Origin: JAGOUU01 sp964609155 | Lineage (GTDB): Bacteria; Pseudomonadota; Gammaproteobacteria; JAGOUU01 | Assembly: GCA_964609155.1 (NCBI GenBank) | Contig: CAZSRF010000001.1 | Span: forward strand, 110,102-174,101 | Length of the DNA stretch: 64,000 bases | Reading direction: 5' to 3' | Part shown: positions 36,562 to 46,419 of the stretch, in pieces | Numbering within the stretch: position 1 is the stretch's first letter | Layout: every line of letters starts with the position of its first letter | Made by a program: the position numbers and the translations under genes | The notes under the pieces: generated by a model | What the model saw: the letters and a program-made list of their open reading frames with translations, nothing else | Told to the model about the DNA's origin: nothing | The model's database searches: none

Positions 36562-37395
36562 ATGGTTATTAGTAATACTAGATATAACTCTATATATCAA
36601 AGCCCAAATGAGTCTGATCATAATAAACCAATTTTAGTATTGCTGCATGGCTGGGGCTTTAATAGCTCTATTTGGCAGACTAATACAAATCATCTTAAAG
36701 ACACGTTCCAGATTCTACCCATTGATCTAAATGGACATGGTACTGAACTCTTTAATCCTGAGTTTCATAATATAGACTTATACTTAGAATATCTTATCTC
36801 CAAGATGATTTTAAAGAATCCTGCATTTAATAATAAAGATATTAATATAAGTATCTTAGGTTGGTCGTTAGGTGGTATAATTGCTTTACATTTAAAAAAT
36901 AAATTTCCTCAATATTTTAAAAATCTTTATCTTTGTTGTAGTACACCTTGTTTTTTGAATCGTTTTATAAATAATAATATTTGGGAACACGGCGTCACCC
37001 AGGAGGTATGGGATAAATTTAGTAACGATTTACTATCAAATTATACTAAGACTATCAATACTTTTATGTTATTACAAACTGTTAATACAGATAACAGCAG
37101 CTCTAAAGACTTGTATAGACAATTAATTAACATTATAAAAAATTCTCAACCTGCATCTATCGATGGCTTACTTTGGGGGTTAAATTTATTACAGCAAGAT
37201 TATAGATATTTACTAAAATCTATCAATAATACAGATATTACATTTATTTTAGGTAAACGAGACCGCTTAGTTAACGCCTCTCTGGTTGATTGGCTTAAAC
37301 AAAATCACTCTAAAATTACTGTACATCTACTCAAAAACTCTGGGCATATGCCCTTTATTACTGAACCTGAGATTTTTTACAAAACTTTAACATGA
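36562..37395 (+). CDS. bioH: Pimeloyl-ACP methyl ester esterase BioH
   Basis: A 277-residue alpha/beta hydrolase that removes the methyl group from pimeloyl-ACP methyl ester. The HGWGFNSSIW segment forms the oxyanion side, and the nucleophile elbow is GWSLGG (the W-S-L-G form typical of BioH). The acid is in FILGKRDRLV and the His in SGHMPFITEPEIF. Its stop overlaps the bioC start (ATGA). Confidence 0.92.
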   Translation: MVISNTRYNSIYQSPNESDHNKPILVLLHGWGFNSSIWQTNTNHLKDTFQILPIDLNGHGTELFNPEFHNIDLYLEYLISKMILKNPAFNNKDINISILGWSLGGIIALHLKNKFPQYFKNLYLCCSTPCFLNRFINNNIWEHGVTQEVWDKFSNDLLSNYTKTINTFMLLQTVNTDNSSSKDLYRQLINIIKNSQPASIDGLLWGLNLLQQDYRYLLKSINNTDITFILGKRDRLVNASLVDWLKQNHSKITVHLLKNSGHMPFITEPEIFYKTLT

Positions 37396-38276
37396 CAAAA
37401 TTAGTAGATTATTACACTCGCATTAAAAAGTCTTTTAATAATTCAGCATCAAATTATAACAAAAATGCTGCGCTTCAACATGAAGTCGGAAAAAGATTGG
37501 TTGAACAATTAGAATATTTTACTTTAAAACCTGATGTTGTTTTAGATATAGGCATGGGCACAGGCCATGTTACTTGGCAACTTGCAGAAAAATATCGAAA
37601 TAGCTTTATTATAGGCCTAGACTTCTCAGAAGAAATGTTAAAAATAGCAAAAAATAATGATAATAATTTTGATAGATTAAACCCTATCTGCGGAGATATA
37701 AATAAATTACCTCTTGATAATAACTCCGTAGATTTAATTTTCTCAAACTTTACTCTACAATGGGCTGATAATTTACCTAAACTATTTAAAGAATGTTACA
37801 GAGTCTTGAAGAATGATGGATTATTAATTTTTGCTCTACCTGGACCTGACACCCTATATGAGCTTAGAGAAGCATTCCAGACTGTAGATCCCATCTATGA
37901 TCATGTTAATAATTTTATAGATATGCACAATATTGGTGATATGCTTGTATATAATAATTTTGCTCACCCTGTTGTTGATAATGATCATTTTACTTTAACT
38001 TATAAAAACGTCATCAGTATATTAAAAGATTTAAAATCTATAGGTGCGAATACTAAATTATCTCATAACTATCGTAGATCACTCTTTGGTAAATCGAAAT
38101 TTCAAGCATTACATAGTGCTTATGAGAGATTTAAACAATCTGATAATAAGTATCCATTAACTTATGAAGTTATCTATGCCCATGCTTTTAAGCTGGCCAA
38201 ACCAGTCAAAGCAAAACACCCAGAAATTAGTGGTGTTGGTGAAGTATTTATTCCTGTTGATAAAATTATCAAATAA
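37392..38276 (+). CDS. bioC: Malonyl-ACP O-methyltransferase BioC
   Basis: A 294-residue class I SAM-dependent methyltransferase that starts pimelate synthesis by methylating malonyl-ACP. It begins with the family's IKKSFNNSASNYNKNAALQ, then has the SAM-binding loop LDIGMGTGHVTWQLA, SFIIGLDFSEEML and VDLIFSNFTLQWADNL. It is somewhat longer than E. coli BioC (251 residues). It is coupled to bioH by a 4-bp overlap. Confidence 0.94.
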   Translation: MTKLVDYYTRIKKSFNNSASNYNKNAALQHEVGKRLVEQLEYFTLKPDVVLDIGMGTGHVTWQLAEKYRNSFIIGLDFSEEMLKIAKNNDNNFDRLNPICGDINKLPLDNNSVDLIFSNFTLQWADNLPKLFKECYRVLKNDGLLIFALPGPDTLYELREAFQTVDPIYDHVNNFIDMHNIGDMLVYNNFAHPVVDNDHFTLTYKNVISILKDLKSIGANTKLSHNYRRSLFGKSKFQALHSAYERFKQSDNKYPLTYEVIYAHAFKLAKPVKAKHPEISGVGEVFIPVDKIIK

Positions 38277-38299
38277 TTAATCTTTATATTTATGAATAT

Positions 38300-38989
38300 A
38301 TGACTAAGACAACGAGTTTTTTTATAACAGGCACTGATACTAATATAGGAAAAACCACTGCTACTGTGGCTCTAATGAATTATCTACAAGAACATGAATT
38401 TTCTGTTCTTGGGCTTAAACCAATCGCAACGGGATGTTTTAAAAATAACAATGAACTCTATAGTGAAGATGCTTTATTATTGCAAAAAAATAGCAGGTTA
38501 AATCCCCAGTATGAACATGTTAACCCTTTTAGATTTGAACAGCCAGTTTCACCCCATTTAGTAAATCATAATATTAACTCATCGACACTTAGTAATATTT
38601 GCTTACAAAATATTGCATTATACAATCCGGATTACTGCCTTATTGAGAGTGCTGGTGGTTGGTTATGTCCGCTAAATAATAACGAAACGTTGGCAGATTT
38701 GGCTTACCATCTTAATATCCCTATAATTTTAGTTGTTGGTATAAAACTTGGTTGCCTAAACCACGCTATGCTATCCGTAGAGTCTATTATTAATAATAAT
38801 AAGTTAAAAATATGTGGTTGGATTGCCAATTGTTTAATAGCCAGTAACGACGTATTTATCACTCAGTCTATCCGTGATAATATACTATATTTGAAAAATA
38901 AAATTTCAGCCCCATTAATAGGGACAATAGATTACTTTAATATAAGCCACGATCCCAAGATAAATATTAATCCTAGATTAATATTATAA
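38300..38989 (+). CDS. bioD: Dethiobiotin synthetase
   Basis: A 229-residue ATP-dependent ureido-ring-forming enzyme. The P-loop is in FFITGTDTNIGKTTATVAL, the substrate Lys region is LGLKPIATGC, and the IESAGGWLCPLN segment supplies metal contacts. It is the last gene of the operon, 23 bp after bioC. The gene for the step just before (bioA) is absent from the cluster. Confidence 0.95.
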   Translation: MTKTTSFFITGTDTNIGKTTATVALMNYLQEHEFSVLGLKPIATGCFKNNNELYSEDALLLQKNSRLNPQYEHVNPFRFEQPVSPHLVNHNINSSTLSNICLQNIALYNPDYCLIESAGGWLCPLNNNETLADLAYHLNIPIILVVGIKLGCLNHAMLSVESIINNNKLKICGWIANCLIASNDVFITQSIRDNILYLKNKISAPLIGTIDYFNISHDPKININPRLIL

Positions 38990-39031
38990 ATGTATTATTT
39001 TATCTGCACTAATAATTACGAGTAATAAATC

Positions 39032-39643
39032 ATGAGGAAAAGTTTTGAAAGTATCTTAAATGGCTACCGAAGTTTTCGCCAACAATATGCGCAAGGGGAT
39101 CGTTCTGTCATGCGCTATCTTTCAGAACATGGCCAACATCCTGAAGTTATGGTAGTTGCCTGTTGTGACTCTCGTGTAGATCCTGCATTAATTTTGCAAT
39201 GTGCGCCTGGCGATCTCTTTGTGGTACGTAACGTAGCAAATATTGTACCACCTTACGAAAAAGATGAAGTTCATCACGGTACAAGTGCTGCATTAGAGTT
39301 CGCTGTTTGCTTTTTAAAAGTAAAACAATTAGTAATACTTGGTCATAGTGAATGTGGTGGAATTAAAAACTTACTTAGCTGCAGTCATTCAAATCCGACA
39401 GATTTTATTAACAATTGGGTTTCTATTATTAAACCTGATAACCCCTCTCAAAATTACGAAGCTGATGAATATGCTAAATTAGCCTTACATAAATCACATC
39501 AAAATTGTTTAACTTTCCCCTGGCTTGCTCAAAAAGTAGAAGCTCAAGAATTAAATATTCATTTGTGGTATTTTGATATTAAGACTGGGCAGATATCTTT
39601 TTATTCGGCTGAGCACAATAAATATATTCCTTTAGATATCTAA
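39032..39643 (+). CDS. can: Beta-class carbonic anhydrase
   Basis: A 203-residue zinc enzyme interconverting CO2 and bicarbonate. The zinc ligands and catalytic dyad are in CCDSRVDP (Cys, Asp-Arg) and LGHSECGGIKNLL (His, Cys). It supplies bicarbonate to carboxylases such as acetyl-CoA carboxylase, whose biotin comes from the operon just upstream. It starts 42 bp after bioD and may be read through. Confidence 0.95.
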   Translation: MRKSFESILNGYRSFRQQYAQGDRSVMRYLSEHGQHPEVMVVACCDSRVDPALILQCAPGDLFVVRNVANIVPPYEKDEVHHGTSAALEFAVCFLKVKQLVILGHSECGGIKNLLSCSHSNPTDFINNWVSIIKPDNPSQNYEADEYAKLALHKSHQNCLTFPWLAQKVEAQELNIHLWYFDIKTGQISFYSAEHNKYIPLDI

Positions 39644-39682
39644 GTAACGGTAACTAACCTTTTGTTCAAACTAAGACTATCG

Positions 39683-40708
39683 CTAACGAGAGCTGCGGGG
39701 CGAACTTGGTGAGCTTGGTTTATCCAATACAGACGTTCTAGGTGTGGAGTCGGGTGTGAGATCAGGTGTCATCGCTGGTCCGTCAAAGTGGGCAATAAAT
39801 GCTTTTTCAAACGCTTTAGGAGCTGTCTTTGTAACACTATAAATATCAGCGTCACTAATTCCACGATGTCCATACCCCTTGTCTTCTACTTTTTCAAGCC
39901 ATTCTAAATCTTTCAGAACTTCTAATGTTCGCTTTCCTCCAGAAAATGCATGAGCAATAATTTGTTTTAAATTCCAATCTCTCTGTACTCCACTTTCTAT
40001 AAATTTTTTTCTAACCCATCCTAATCCTATAAGATCCTTAGTACTTTTCCGTAGTTTTTCATCATACGCTTTATAAAAAGCAACAAGGCAAACAGGCTCA
40101 AGATAATCTTCAAACTTTCTCTTTTCTCCATCCGGTAATCTAACATCCGTCCCCGCGACACTCAAAATTGAATGCAATCCTTGAATTAAAAAGTTCATAT
40201 TCTCTACCAAACCAAACTTTGCAAATACCGAATCAGGCGTTGCAGCTACCTTTTTAACTACCTCTGCTGTGCCTTTAATTTTTGTAATTTGTTGGAGAAC
40301 AGCTAGGCCAAAAGCCGCTTTAGCCGGTTCAGGCGATCTAGCCTCAGAGATTGTATTAAATAAAAAACCAGCGTTCTCATCTAATAGAGAAGCAAGTTCG
40401 AGCGCCAATGAATAGAAGTCCCTAAGAGATAAGGATTTAGTCTGAGTAAGAATTTGTCCTATATTAGCACTTAAGGCATGAGAGTCTGATATTTTTCCTA
40501 ACAAGTCATCTGTTTTGTCTTTAAAAGTTTCTCTCAATATTTTGTTGAAATCATCTTGTGCACTGCCCCTGATGACACTAACCAAAACGTTCACAGCGCT
40601 TATTAATTCCAAACATCTTATTACACCCATCTCTTCATTATGAGATCTAAAAAGCTTATCATCTTCTTCATCTGAGTCACTACCTAACGGATGTTCAATT
40701 GTAGACAT
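39683..40708 (-). CDS. Unknown soluble protein with Ser/Pro/Thr-rich tail, effector candidate
   Basis: About 341 residues. The frame is open to 40741, but I choose the ATG at 40708. A strong ggaggaag ribosome-binding sequence ends about four bases before it, and the protein then starts MSTIEHPLGSDSDEEDD. The body is helical with no known motif, and the last ~30 residues are disordered and rich in Pro, Ser, Thr and Arg. An acidic start and a flexible polar end are common in Dot/Icm substrates, but this is weak evidence. No similarity that would suggest an enzyme is visible. Confidence 0.6.
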   Translation of the reverse strand: MSTIEHPLGSDSDEEDDKLFRSHNEEMGVIRCLELISAVNVLVSVIRGSAQDDFNKILRETFKDKTDDLLGKISDSHALSANIGQILTQTKSLSLRDFYSLALELASLLDENAGFLFNTISEARSPEPAKAAFGLAVLQQITKIKGTAEVVKKVAATPDSVFAKFGLVENMNFLIQGLHSILSVAGTDVRLPDGEKRKFEDYLEPVCLVAFYKAYDEKLRKSTKDLIGLGWVRKKFIESGVQRDWNLKQIIAHAFSGGKRTLEVLKDLEWLEKVEDKGYGHRGISDADIYSVTKTAPKAFEKAFIAHFDGPAMTPDLTPDSTPRTSVLDKPSSPSSPRSSR

Positions 40709-40811
40709 TTTACTTCCTCCCACGTCCACGCAGTTCTTCAACTACTTAGACTAAAAGAATAGTAAAAAGTTCAATAATATAATTTTTTATGATAATCAAT
40801 AAGTTAAAATA

Positions 40812-42014
40812 CTAACGACTCTCCCACCTATCAATAACAAATGTAGCTATCGTATTTCCAATCATGTTGGTTAAAGATCGTGCAATTGACATAAATCTAT
40901 CTATAGTTAATAACAGCCCTAAACCCTCAACTGGTAGCATATTTGTGGAAGTAATGATGGCTGTTAATGTAATAAAGCCTGCCCCAGTGACTCCTGCAGA
41001 GCCTTTTGACACTAACAAAATAAATCCCATGAGAATAGCTTGTTGAGATAGAGATAAATCAATATGATAAACTTGCGCAAGAAACACGACTGCAATTCCA
41101 AGATAAATAGACATTCCATCTAAATTAAAAGAATATCCTGTAGGTAACACTAAAGCGACAATCTCTTTATCGCACCCTTTTTTAACTAATTTTTCCATCA
41201 ATTGAGGAAGTACTATTTCTGAAGAAGACGTACCTAGAGTTAAAAATATCTCTTCACGAATATAATATAAAATTTCCCAAAGCCTTAATCCAACCATCCG
41301 ACAAACTAAACTTAGTACTATAAAAATAAAAACAAAACAACTCGCAAATACTAATAAAATAAGCTCTGCTAAACTTATTAACGTATTTATGCCAAATTTA
41401 CTAACTGTATAAGCCATTGAACCAAATACTGCAATCGGTGCCATTAAAATAATAATATGCAGGAGTTTAAATAATAATTGATTAAAAATAGTAATTGCCT
41501 GTAATACTGGCCTAGTTTTAGAACCATTTAGAGAGATAGCAATGCCCATTAGAACGGAGATAATAACAATATGTAACAGATTTCCATCTACAAATGGACC
41601 TAGCAACGACTGAGGTAACATAGCTAACAATTCCTGATAAACAGAATTGTAATGATGAGTGTAGGCTACTGTTGTATTGCTTACAGTAGAGACAACAACT
41701 TTTGCTAATCCTTCACCTGGCTTAACTACATTTGCTACTACCATTGCCATTATTAAGGCAAAGGTTGTGATTATTTCGAAATAAATTAAAGCTTTTAAAC
41801 CAATACGCCCAACTTTTTTTAGATCATGATGCTGCCCAATGCCTATTACTATTGAACAAAAGATGATGGGCCCTATAAGCATTCTTAGGAATCTAATAAA
41901 AACATCACTGAAAAAATTTAAATAATAACCACTTTCTGGAAGGGCTATTCCACATAAGATGCCCAAAAATAATGCAACAATAATTCTTAGTACTGGGTTT
42001 TGAGATAATTTCAT
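40812..42014 (-). CDS. Dicarboxylate/amino acid:cation symporter (DAACS family), copy 1
   Basis: A 400-residue inner-membrane transporter of the GltP/DctA fold. The serine-rich re-entrant loop TLGTSSSEIVLPQLME, the GYSFNLDGMSIY segment of helix 7 and the second loop GSAGVTGAGFI are all present. Substrate is probably glutamate/aspartate or a C4-dicarboxylate. It shares the fold, but not close sequence, with the second copy at 49735-51042. Confidence 0.9.
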   Translation of the reverse strand: MKLSQNPVLRIIVALFLGILCGIALPESGYYLNFFSDVFIRFLRMLIGPIIFCSIVIGIGQHHDLKKVGRIGLKALIYFEIITTFALIMAMVVANVVKPGEGLAKVVVSTVSNTTVAYTHHYNSVYQELLAMLPQSLLGPFVDGNLLHIVIISVLMGIAISLNGSKTRPVLQAITIFNQLLFKLLHIIILMAPIAVFGSMAYTVSKFGINTLISLAELILLVFASCFVFIFIVLSLVCRMVGLRLWEILYYIREEIFLTLGTSSSEIVLPQLMEKLVKKGCDKEIVALVLPTGYSFNLDGMSIYLGIAVVFLAQVYHIDLSLSQQAILMGFILLVSKGSAGVTGAGFITLTAIITSTNMLPVEGLGLLLTIDRFMSIARSLTNMIGNTIATFVIDRWESR

Positions 42015-42078
42015 GGTATTACTTTTATTAATAAAATATACTAAAATTTAATGTATAACTTATATATAAGCATACAAT

Positions 42079-42492
42079 ATGAATTTACGAAACAAATCAA
42101 GAGAACAAGAGTTTGAGCTTAATGTAACTTCTTTTGTAGATATTATGCTGGTTTTGCTTATATTCTTTATGGTCACATCAAGCGTTAATAATATTACAAA
42201 CTTAAAGTTACAGCTACCGCAAGTCGAAAAAAATTATAATTTGAAAGAATTCCAAGAAATTAACTTGTTAGTTACTGCCGATGGTGCTTATTTATTAAAC
42301 AATGAGCCGTTGATAAATAATCAAAAAAGAACTTTAGTAAATGCAGTAAATGCTTTGGCTAAAGATAATAAAGATCTTCCATTTGTGGTATCTGGAGATG
42401 GTAGAGCACCATACCAGGCCATTGTTACTGCACTGGATGCAGCTGGCGATCTTGGTTTTAAAAATGTTAGATTTGCAGCTGTAAAGAGCTAG
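42079..42492 (+). CDS. exbD: ExbD/TolR family biopolymer transport protein
   Basis: A 137-residue protein. One N-terminal membrane helix (NVTSFVDIMLVLLIFFMVTSS) contains the essential proton-path Asp, followed by a periplasmic domain ending in DAAGDLGFKNVRFAAVKS. It normally works with ExbB or TolQ and an energy-coupling protein to power outer-membrane processes. No exbB/tolQ or tonB gene is adjacent, so it looks orphaned; the partner may be elsewhere on the chromosome. Confidence 0.92.
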   Translation: MNLRNKSREQEFELNVTSFVDIMLVLLIFFMVTSSVNNITNLKLQLPQVEKNYNLKEFQEINLLVTADGAYLLNNEPLINNQKRTLVNAVNALAKDNKDLPFVVSGDGRAPYQAIVTALDAAGDLGFKNVRFAAVKS

Positions 42493-42517
42493 ATCTAATC
42501 AGATACCATCCAGCTCT

Positions 42518-43795
42518 TCACGCCCGAACAAACCTAATTCCTACACATCGCCAGCTTAAACTCAAAATAATGCTAATAATACTAACAGAGGTCACAAAAA
42601 CTAAATAGTAGGCCACTACATCAACAGTACCTACACGATTCATCAACCACATAGAAATTATTGGCGCTGAACCACCGAAAACAATTGCTGTGAAATTCCA
42701 GCAAAAAGCAACTGAAGTCGCTCTAATGTTTGTCGGAAAAGATTCAGCTACTAGTGGATTTAAAGTCCCTTCTGAGATCCCAACCAGTGCACCCAATAAT
42801 AAACACATCAATAAAATATACACTGTATCACCACTTTTAAGAGCATTAATAAATGGAAAAGCCAGCAAGAATAAACCCATTATACCAATTAAGATTAATA
42901 ATTTTTTATTTACTTTATCTGATAGATAACCAAATACTAATGTTGCAATGGTATAACTCATCACAGTAAATAAATTAAACATACCTGCTGTACGGCTATC
43001 AAAATGTAAAAAATCAATCATCATTGATTTGCCGTAAATAAAGACAACAAAAAAGGCTACTTGGGTAGTCAAAAAAATTGAAAATAATTTTAGTAAAGTA
43101 AGTTTGTAATTACGTAACATTTCAAAAAAAGGATTAGCCACTAAATCGCCCGAGGCTTTAATAGCTGTAAAATCTTCAGTTTCTAATAATGTTCTGCGCA
43201 TATAATAAGCAACAAAGCTTGCTATTACACTTACAAAAAATGGTATCCGCCAGGCATAGGCATAAACTTCCTGTTCTGTTACCAGTGATTCAATAACAAA
43301 AATTGTACAAGCACTTAGTACTAGGCCTGTTCCCACTCCTGTTAAAGCTAGACAACCAAAAAAACCACGTCTTTCTTTTGGCACTGATTCATATAAATAC
43401 ACACAAGATGTACCAAACTCTCCGCCCAGCGCAAGTCCCTGCAATATGCGTAATAGTACTAATATAATAGGTGCCGCTATCCCAATCTGTTGGTACGTGG
43501 GTAGTAATCCTATGCACATAGTGGGGATCGACATAAGCAGCATCGTAATAGCCAATGTATCTTTGCGGCTATACCTATCACCCAAATAACCAAATATAAT
43601 ACCTCCTATAGGACGAGCTGTCAGGCCTATAGCAAAAGTTGCGAAAGTGAAAATCATGGCAATTAAGTGATTTTCCAGAGGAAAGAACAGTTTAGAAATA
43701 ACTGTGGCAAAATAAGCATAGAGAGTATATTCATACCATTCTAGTACATTACCTAGTGACGATGATAGAACGGATTTGAATATATTTCTAGACAT
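42518..43795 (-). CDS. MFS transporter, ProP/metabolite:H+ symporter type
   Basis: A 425-residue major facilitator protein with twelve helices. It shows SSLGNVLEWYEYTLYAYFA at the start, GYLGDRYSRKDTL as the loop 2-3 signature, and RILQGLALGGEFG in helix 4. These match the ProP/ShiA/KgtP group. Substrate could be proline/betaine, alpha-ketoglutarate or citrate. Legionella and Coxiella carry several such symporters, some used to feed on host metabolites. Confidence 0.9.
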   Translation of the reverse strand: MSRNIFKSVLSSSLGNVLEWYEYTLYAYFATVISKLFFPLENHLIAMIFTFATFAIGLTARPIGGIIFGYLGDRYSRKDTLAITMLLMSIPTMCIGLLPTYQQIGIAAPIILVLLRILQGLALGGEFGTSCVYLYESVPKERRGFFGCLALTGVGTGLVLSACTIFVIESLVTEQEVYAYAWRIPFFVSVIASFVAYYMRRTLLETEDFTAIKASGDLVANPFFEMLRNYKLTLLKLFSIFLTTQVAFFVVFIYGKSMMIDFLHFDSRTAGMFNLFTVMSYTIATLVFGYLSDKVNKKLLILIGIMGLFLLAFPFINALKSGDTVYILLMCLLLGALVGISEGTLNPLVAESFPTNIRATSVAFCWNFTAIVFGGSAPIISMWLMNRVGTVDVVAYYLVFVTSVSIISIILSLSWRCVGIRFVRA

Positions 43796-43897
43796 AAAAA
43801 TAGAGATATCTGTATAATTTAAGTTTGTATCTGTATTTTATGTGAGCTTCTGAATTTGCGCAACTAACGAGCACAAACTAAAGTAAGCACACTTAGA

Positions 43898-44749
43898 CTA
43901 ACTCCAAGTTTCAACCTGAGACTTCACATATTCTTCAAATTTCACAGGCTCACGACCTAAAATTTGTTTTACAGTATCTGTTACTTTGGCTGCTTGACCA
44001 GACTTAGCTGCAGACATAATCAACACAAGAAAATTTACATAATCCTCAGCAAGCCCAGCTTTTAGCAAGGTATCTTTAAATTCTTGCTTAGAGATTTCTT
44101 GGTAATCAACTTTCTTACCATCTGTTTTATATTTAGAAATAACGGCTGCAACAGCATGGTGATCTAACGCTTCGCTGCCTGTTAAATCTAAAATGGCCTT
44201 GTTACATAAATCAGAAGTAAGTAATTTTACAGCTACTTGAGCCACATCGTATGTACTGATAAAGCTAGTTTTAGCATCCCCTGCTGGCAATAAAATTTTA
44301 TTTTGCTGTTTAATAGCGCCAAGCCAATAACTACTAAAATTTTGCATAAACCAATTCGGTCTAATAATAGTATAAGATAAGCCTGATTGTTCTAATTCTA
44401 TTTCTGCTCTACGATAACCAGAAGTTAAATCAGCATAAACACCTACTGAAGTCATTAAAACCACTTTTTTTATTTGATGCTGTTTGGCTGAGCGAATGAG
44501 AGGTGCGAGAATTTTATACTGATCACCAAATCCTCCTGGGGATAATAAAAAAACACGATCTATTTGGTCAAAAACCTTGTTGAGATCATCAGTCCTTGGA
44601 GCAGTGAAATCAATTAAGAAAGAATCTTTCGTTACTTTATTTGGTTTGCTTGTCGTAGTCCTAACATCACATCCTTGTTTTTTTAATAAACTTACCACGT
44701 CTCTTCCTACAGTACCAGACGCGCCAATCACTAAATATTTTTCTTGCAT
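43898..44749 (-). CDS. NmrA-like NAD(P)-binding protein
   Basis: A 283-residue atypical short-chain dehydrogenase. The N-terminal Rossmann motif is GASGTVGRDVV, followed by VFLLSPGG and KVVLMTSVGVYA. The C-terminal half is helical, as in the NmrA/YtfG (quinone or azo reductase-like) group. The active-site Tyr-x3-Lys is not obvious, so it may be a redox sensor rather than an enzyme. It is 48 bp from the POT transporter and on the same strand. Confidence 0.82.
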   Translation of the reverse strand: MQEKYLVIGASGTVGRDVVSLLKKQGCDVRTTTSKPNKVTKDSFLIDFTAPRTDDLNKVFDQIDRVFLLSPGGFGDQYKILAPLIRSAKQHQIKKVVLMTSVGVYADLTSGYRRAEIELEQSGLSYTIIRPNWFMQNFSSYWLGAIKQQNKILLPAGDAKTSFISTYDVAQVAVKLLTSDLCNKAILDLTGSEALDHHAVAAVISKYKTDGKKVDYQEISKQEFKDTLLKAGLAEDYVNFLVLIMSAAKSGQAAKVTDTVKQILGREPVKFEEYVKSQVETWS

Positions 44750-44797
44750 AGTAATTCCCTGTACAACGTTGTATCTTACAATTTATATCAAGATAGC

Positions 44798-46276
44798 CTA
44801 TATAAGGCTATCTTTGTGTGCCGTAATCTTACTTAATAAAATTTTAATTACTTGATTAAAAATTAAACAAACAAATGTTACAGCTAATAAAATATAAAAT
44901 AATTCGGTAAAACTAGCTGCATAATGCACCTTCAACTGGCTAATTGATAAACTATTAGCATTAATTGCAGTTAACGTAGCCAATTTGCCAGATAAAAAAG
45001 CACCAATTCCTAAAGAAACAAAAAAGATACCAACCATCGTGCTCACTTTTTTACGACTCGCCAAAACTGTAATTGCCGATAAACCGACCGGTGATAATAA
45101 TAATTCTGCAATAGAAATCATGATATAGGCTGGGATAATATATAATGGCGACAACAATGTATCATCTACATAATAGTTACAAATCCAAGTTATAAGCGCA
45201 TAGGCTGCAACTACAAATAACATAGATAAGGTAAATTTATTTCCTGTCCTCATTCCAGTTTGTGAGGAGGTTAATTTTTTTCTACTTTTGGAGAAGAAAT
45301 AACCAAAGACTAACATCCCAACACTTTGAATACTCACATAATATGGCGGCGGAAACATAATACCAAATAAACTAGGCTCTACTGTTCTTGAAATAAACAA
45401 TGTTAATGATAAAAACATTTGAAAATAAAATGCCCAAAACACTGTAGAGATAAGACATAAGATCCCAATTACTAAAGTCTGCTTTGCTTGTACCATAGAT
45501 TCTTGAGATTCTTGAAACACTGTAAAAGCTAAGTAACATGCTGATAAACATACAATGCCACCAAAAGCAAAATTAGCAACGTAAGGATTTTTTAGAATAT
45601 AAAAAGCAGAAATCCATAATACTGCCATCAGTCCTAACGCCTTTAGCAAACGGCCTAGCCTGAATTCCATAGGATGATAGTCTGCTATTTTATAATGACG
45701 AATACCATACGCAAAAATGGTAAACGCTAACACCAAACCAAAAGCTGCGCTGGCAAAAGCACTACCCCACCCATAATAATAATTGAGTTGGCTAGGCAAG
45801 GTCGTGCCAAGAATAATCCCTGTAGTTATGCCCATATAAAATATAGTAAATCCACTTTCACGCCTTGAGGAATTCTCTGGATACTCATTGCCAAGCAAAG
45901 AGGAAATATTAGGTTTTAGTAATCCTGTGCCAACAGCAATACCTGATAAAGAAGCCACCAAACCCGTATCTGAAACCAAAACAAATAGTGCTATATAACT
46001 AAAAAATAGAAAAACTGTCCCAAGTAAAATAGCTTTTTTTTGGCCCAATAAATGATCACCAATCCAGCCACCAATCACAGGTGATAAATACGTTAAAGCA
46101 GTAAAAGAACCTACTAAAGCATAGACTCGCTCATCTAGCCATTGAAAATGAAATACTAAATATAAAGCTAGTAAAGACTGTACAACATAAAATCCATAAC
46201 GTTCCCACATCTCTGTTGCAAAAAATACACGTAATGATGATGGATGTTTGGATGTTGTACTTTGAGCGTTTAGCAT
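44798..46276 (-). CDS. Proton-dependent oligopeptide transporter (POT family)
   Basis: A 492-residue MFS-fold peptide importer with the family motif in helix 1, FFATEMWERYGFYVVQSLL (ExxERxxxY), then GGWIGDHLLGQKKAI and the FTIFYMGITTGIILG helix 5 region. It takes up di- and tripeptides, a likely nutrient source inside host cells. About 14 helices are predicted. Confidence 0.93.
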   Translation of the reverse strand: MLNAQSTTSKHPSSLRVFFATEMWERYGFYVVQSLLALYLVFHFQWLDERVYALVGSFTALTYLSPVIGGWIGDHLLGQKKAILLGTVFLFFSYIALFVLVSDTGLVASLSGIAVGTGLLKPNISSLLGNEYPENSSRRESGFTIFYMGITTGIILGTTLPSQLNYYYGWGSAFASAAFGLVLAFTIFAYGIRHYKIADYHPMEFRLGRLLKALGLMAVLWISAFYILKNPYVANFAFGGIVCLSACYLAFTVFQESQESMVQAKQTLVIGILCLISTVFWAFYFQMFLSLTLFISRTVEPSLFGIMFPPPYYVSIQSVGMLVFGYFFSKSRKKLTSSQTGMRTGNKFTLSMLFVVAAYALITWICNYYVDDTLLSPLYIIPAYIMISIAELLLSPVGLSAITVLASRKKVSTMVGIFFVSLGIGAFLSGKLATLTAINANSLSISQLKVHYAASFTELFYILLAVTFVCLIFNQVIKILLSKITAHKDSLI

Positions 46277-46419
46277 GAAATCTCCTGTCCCCTCTTATAT
46301 AGTCTTCTATCATCTTCTTTTACAGATGACCAATCGATCATCATAATTAATTTTCAGGAGAATATCAAATGTAGTTAGGCTATATACTTTGGATCAATAA
46401 GTTATTAAAGATTTTAGTG

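Noticed and set aside
34333..38989. Horizontally acquired biotin operon of the type found in obligate intracellular bacteria
   Set aside because: Gene order is B-F-H-C-D without A, not C-H-F-A-D-B, and the comF neighbour points to the ordinary gammaproteobacterial locus.
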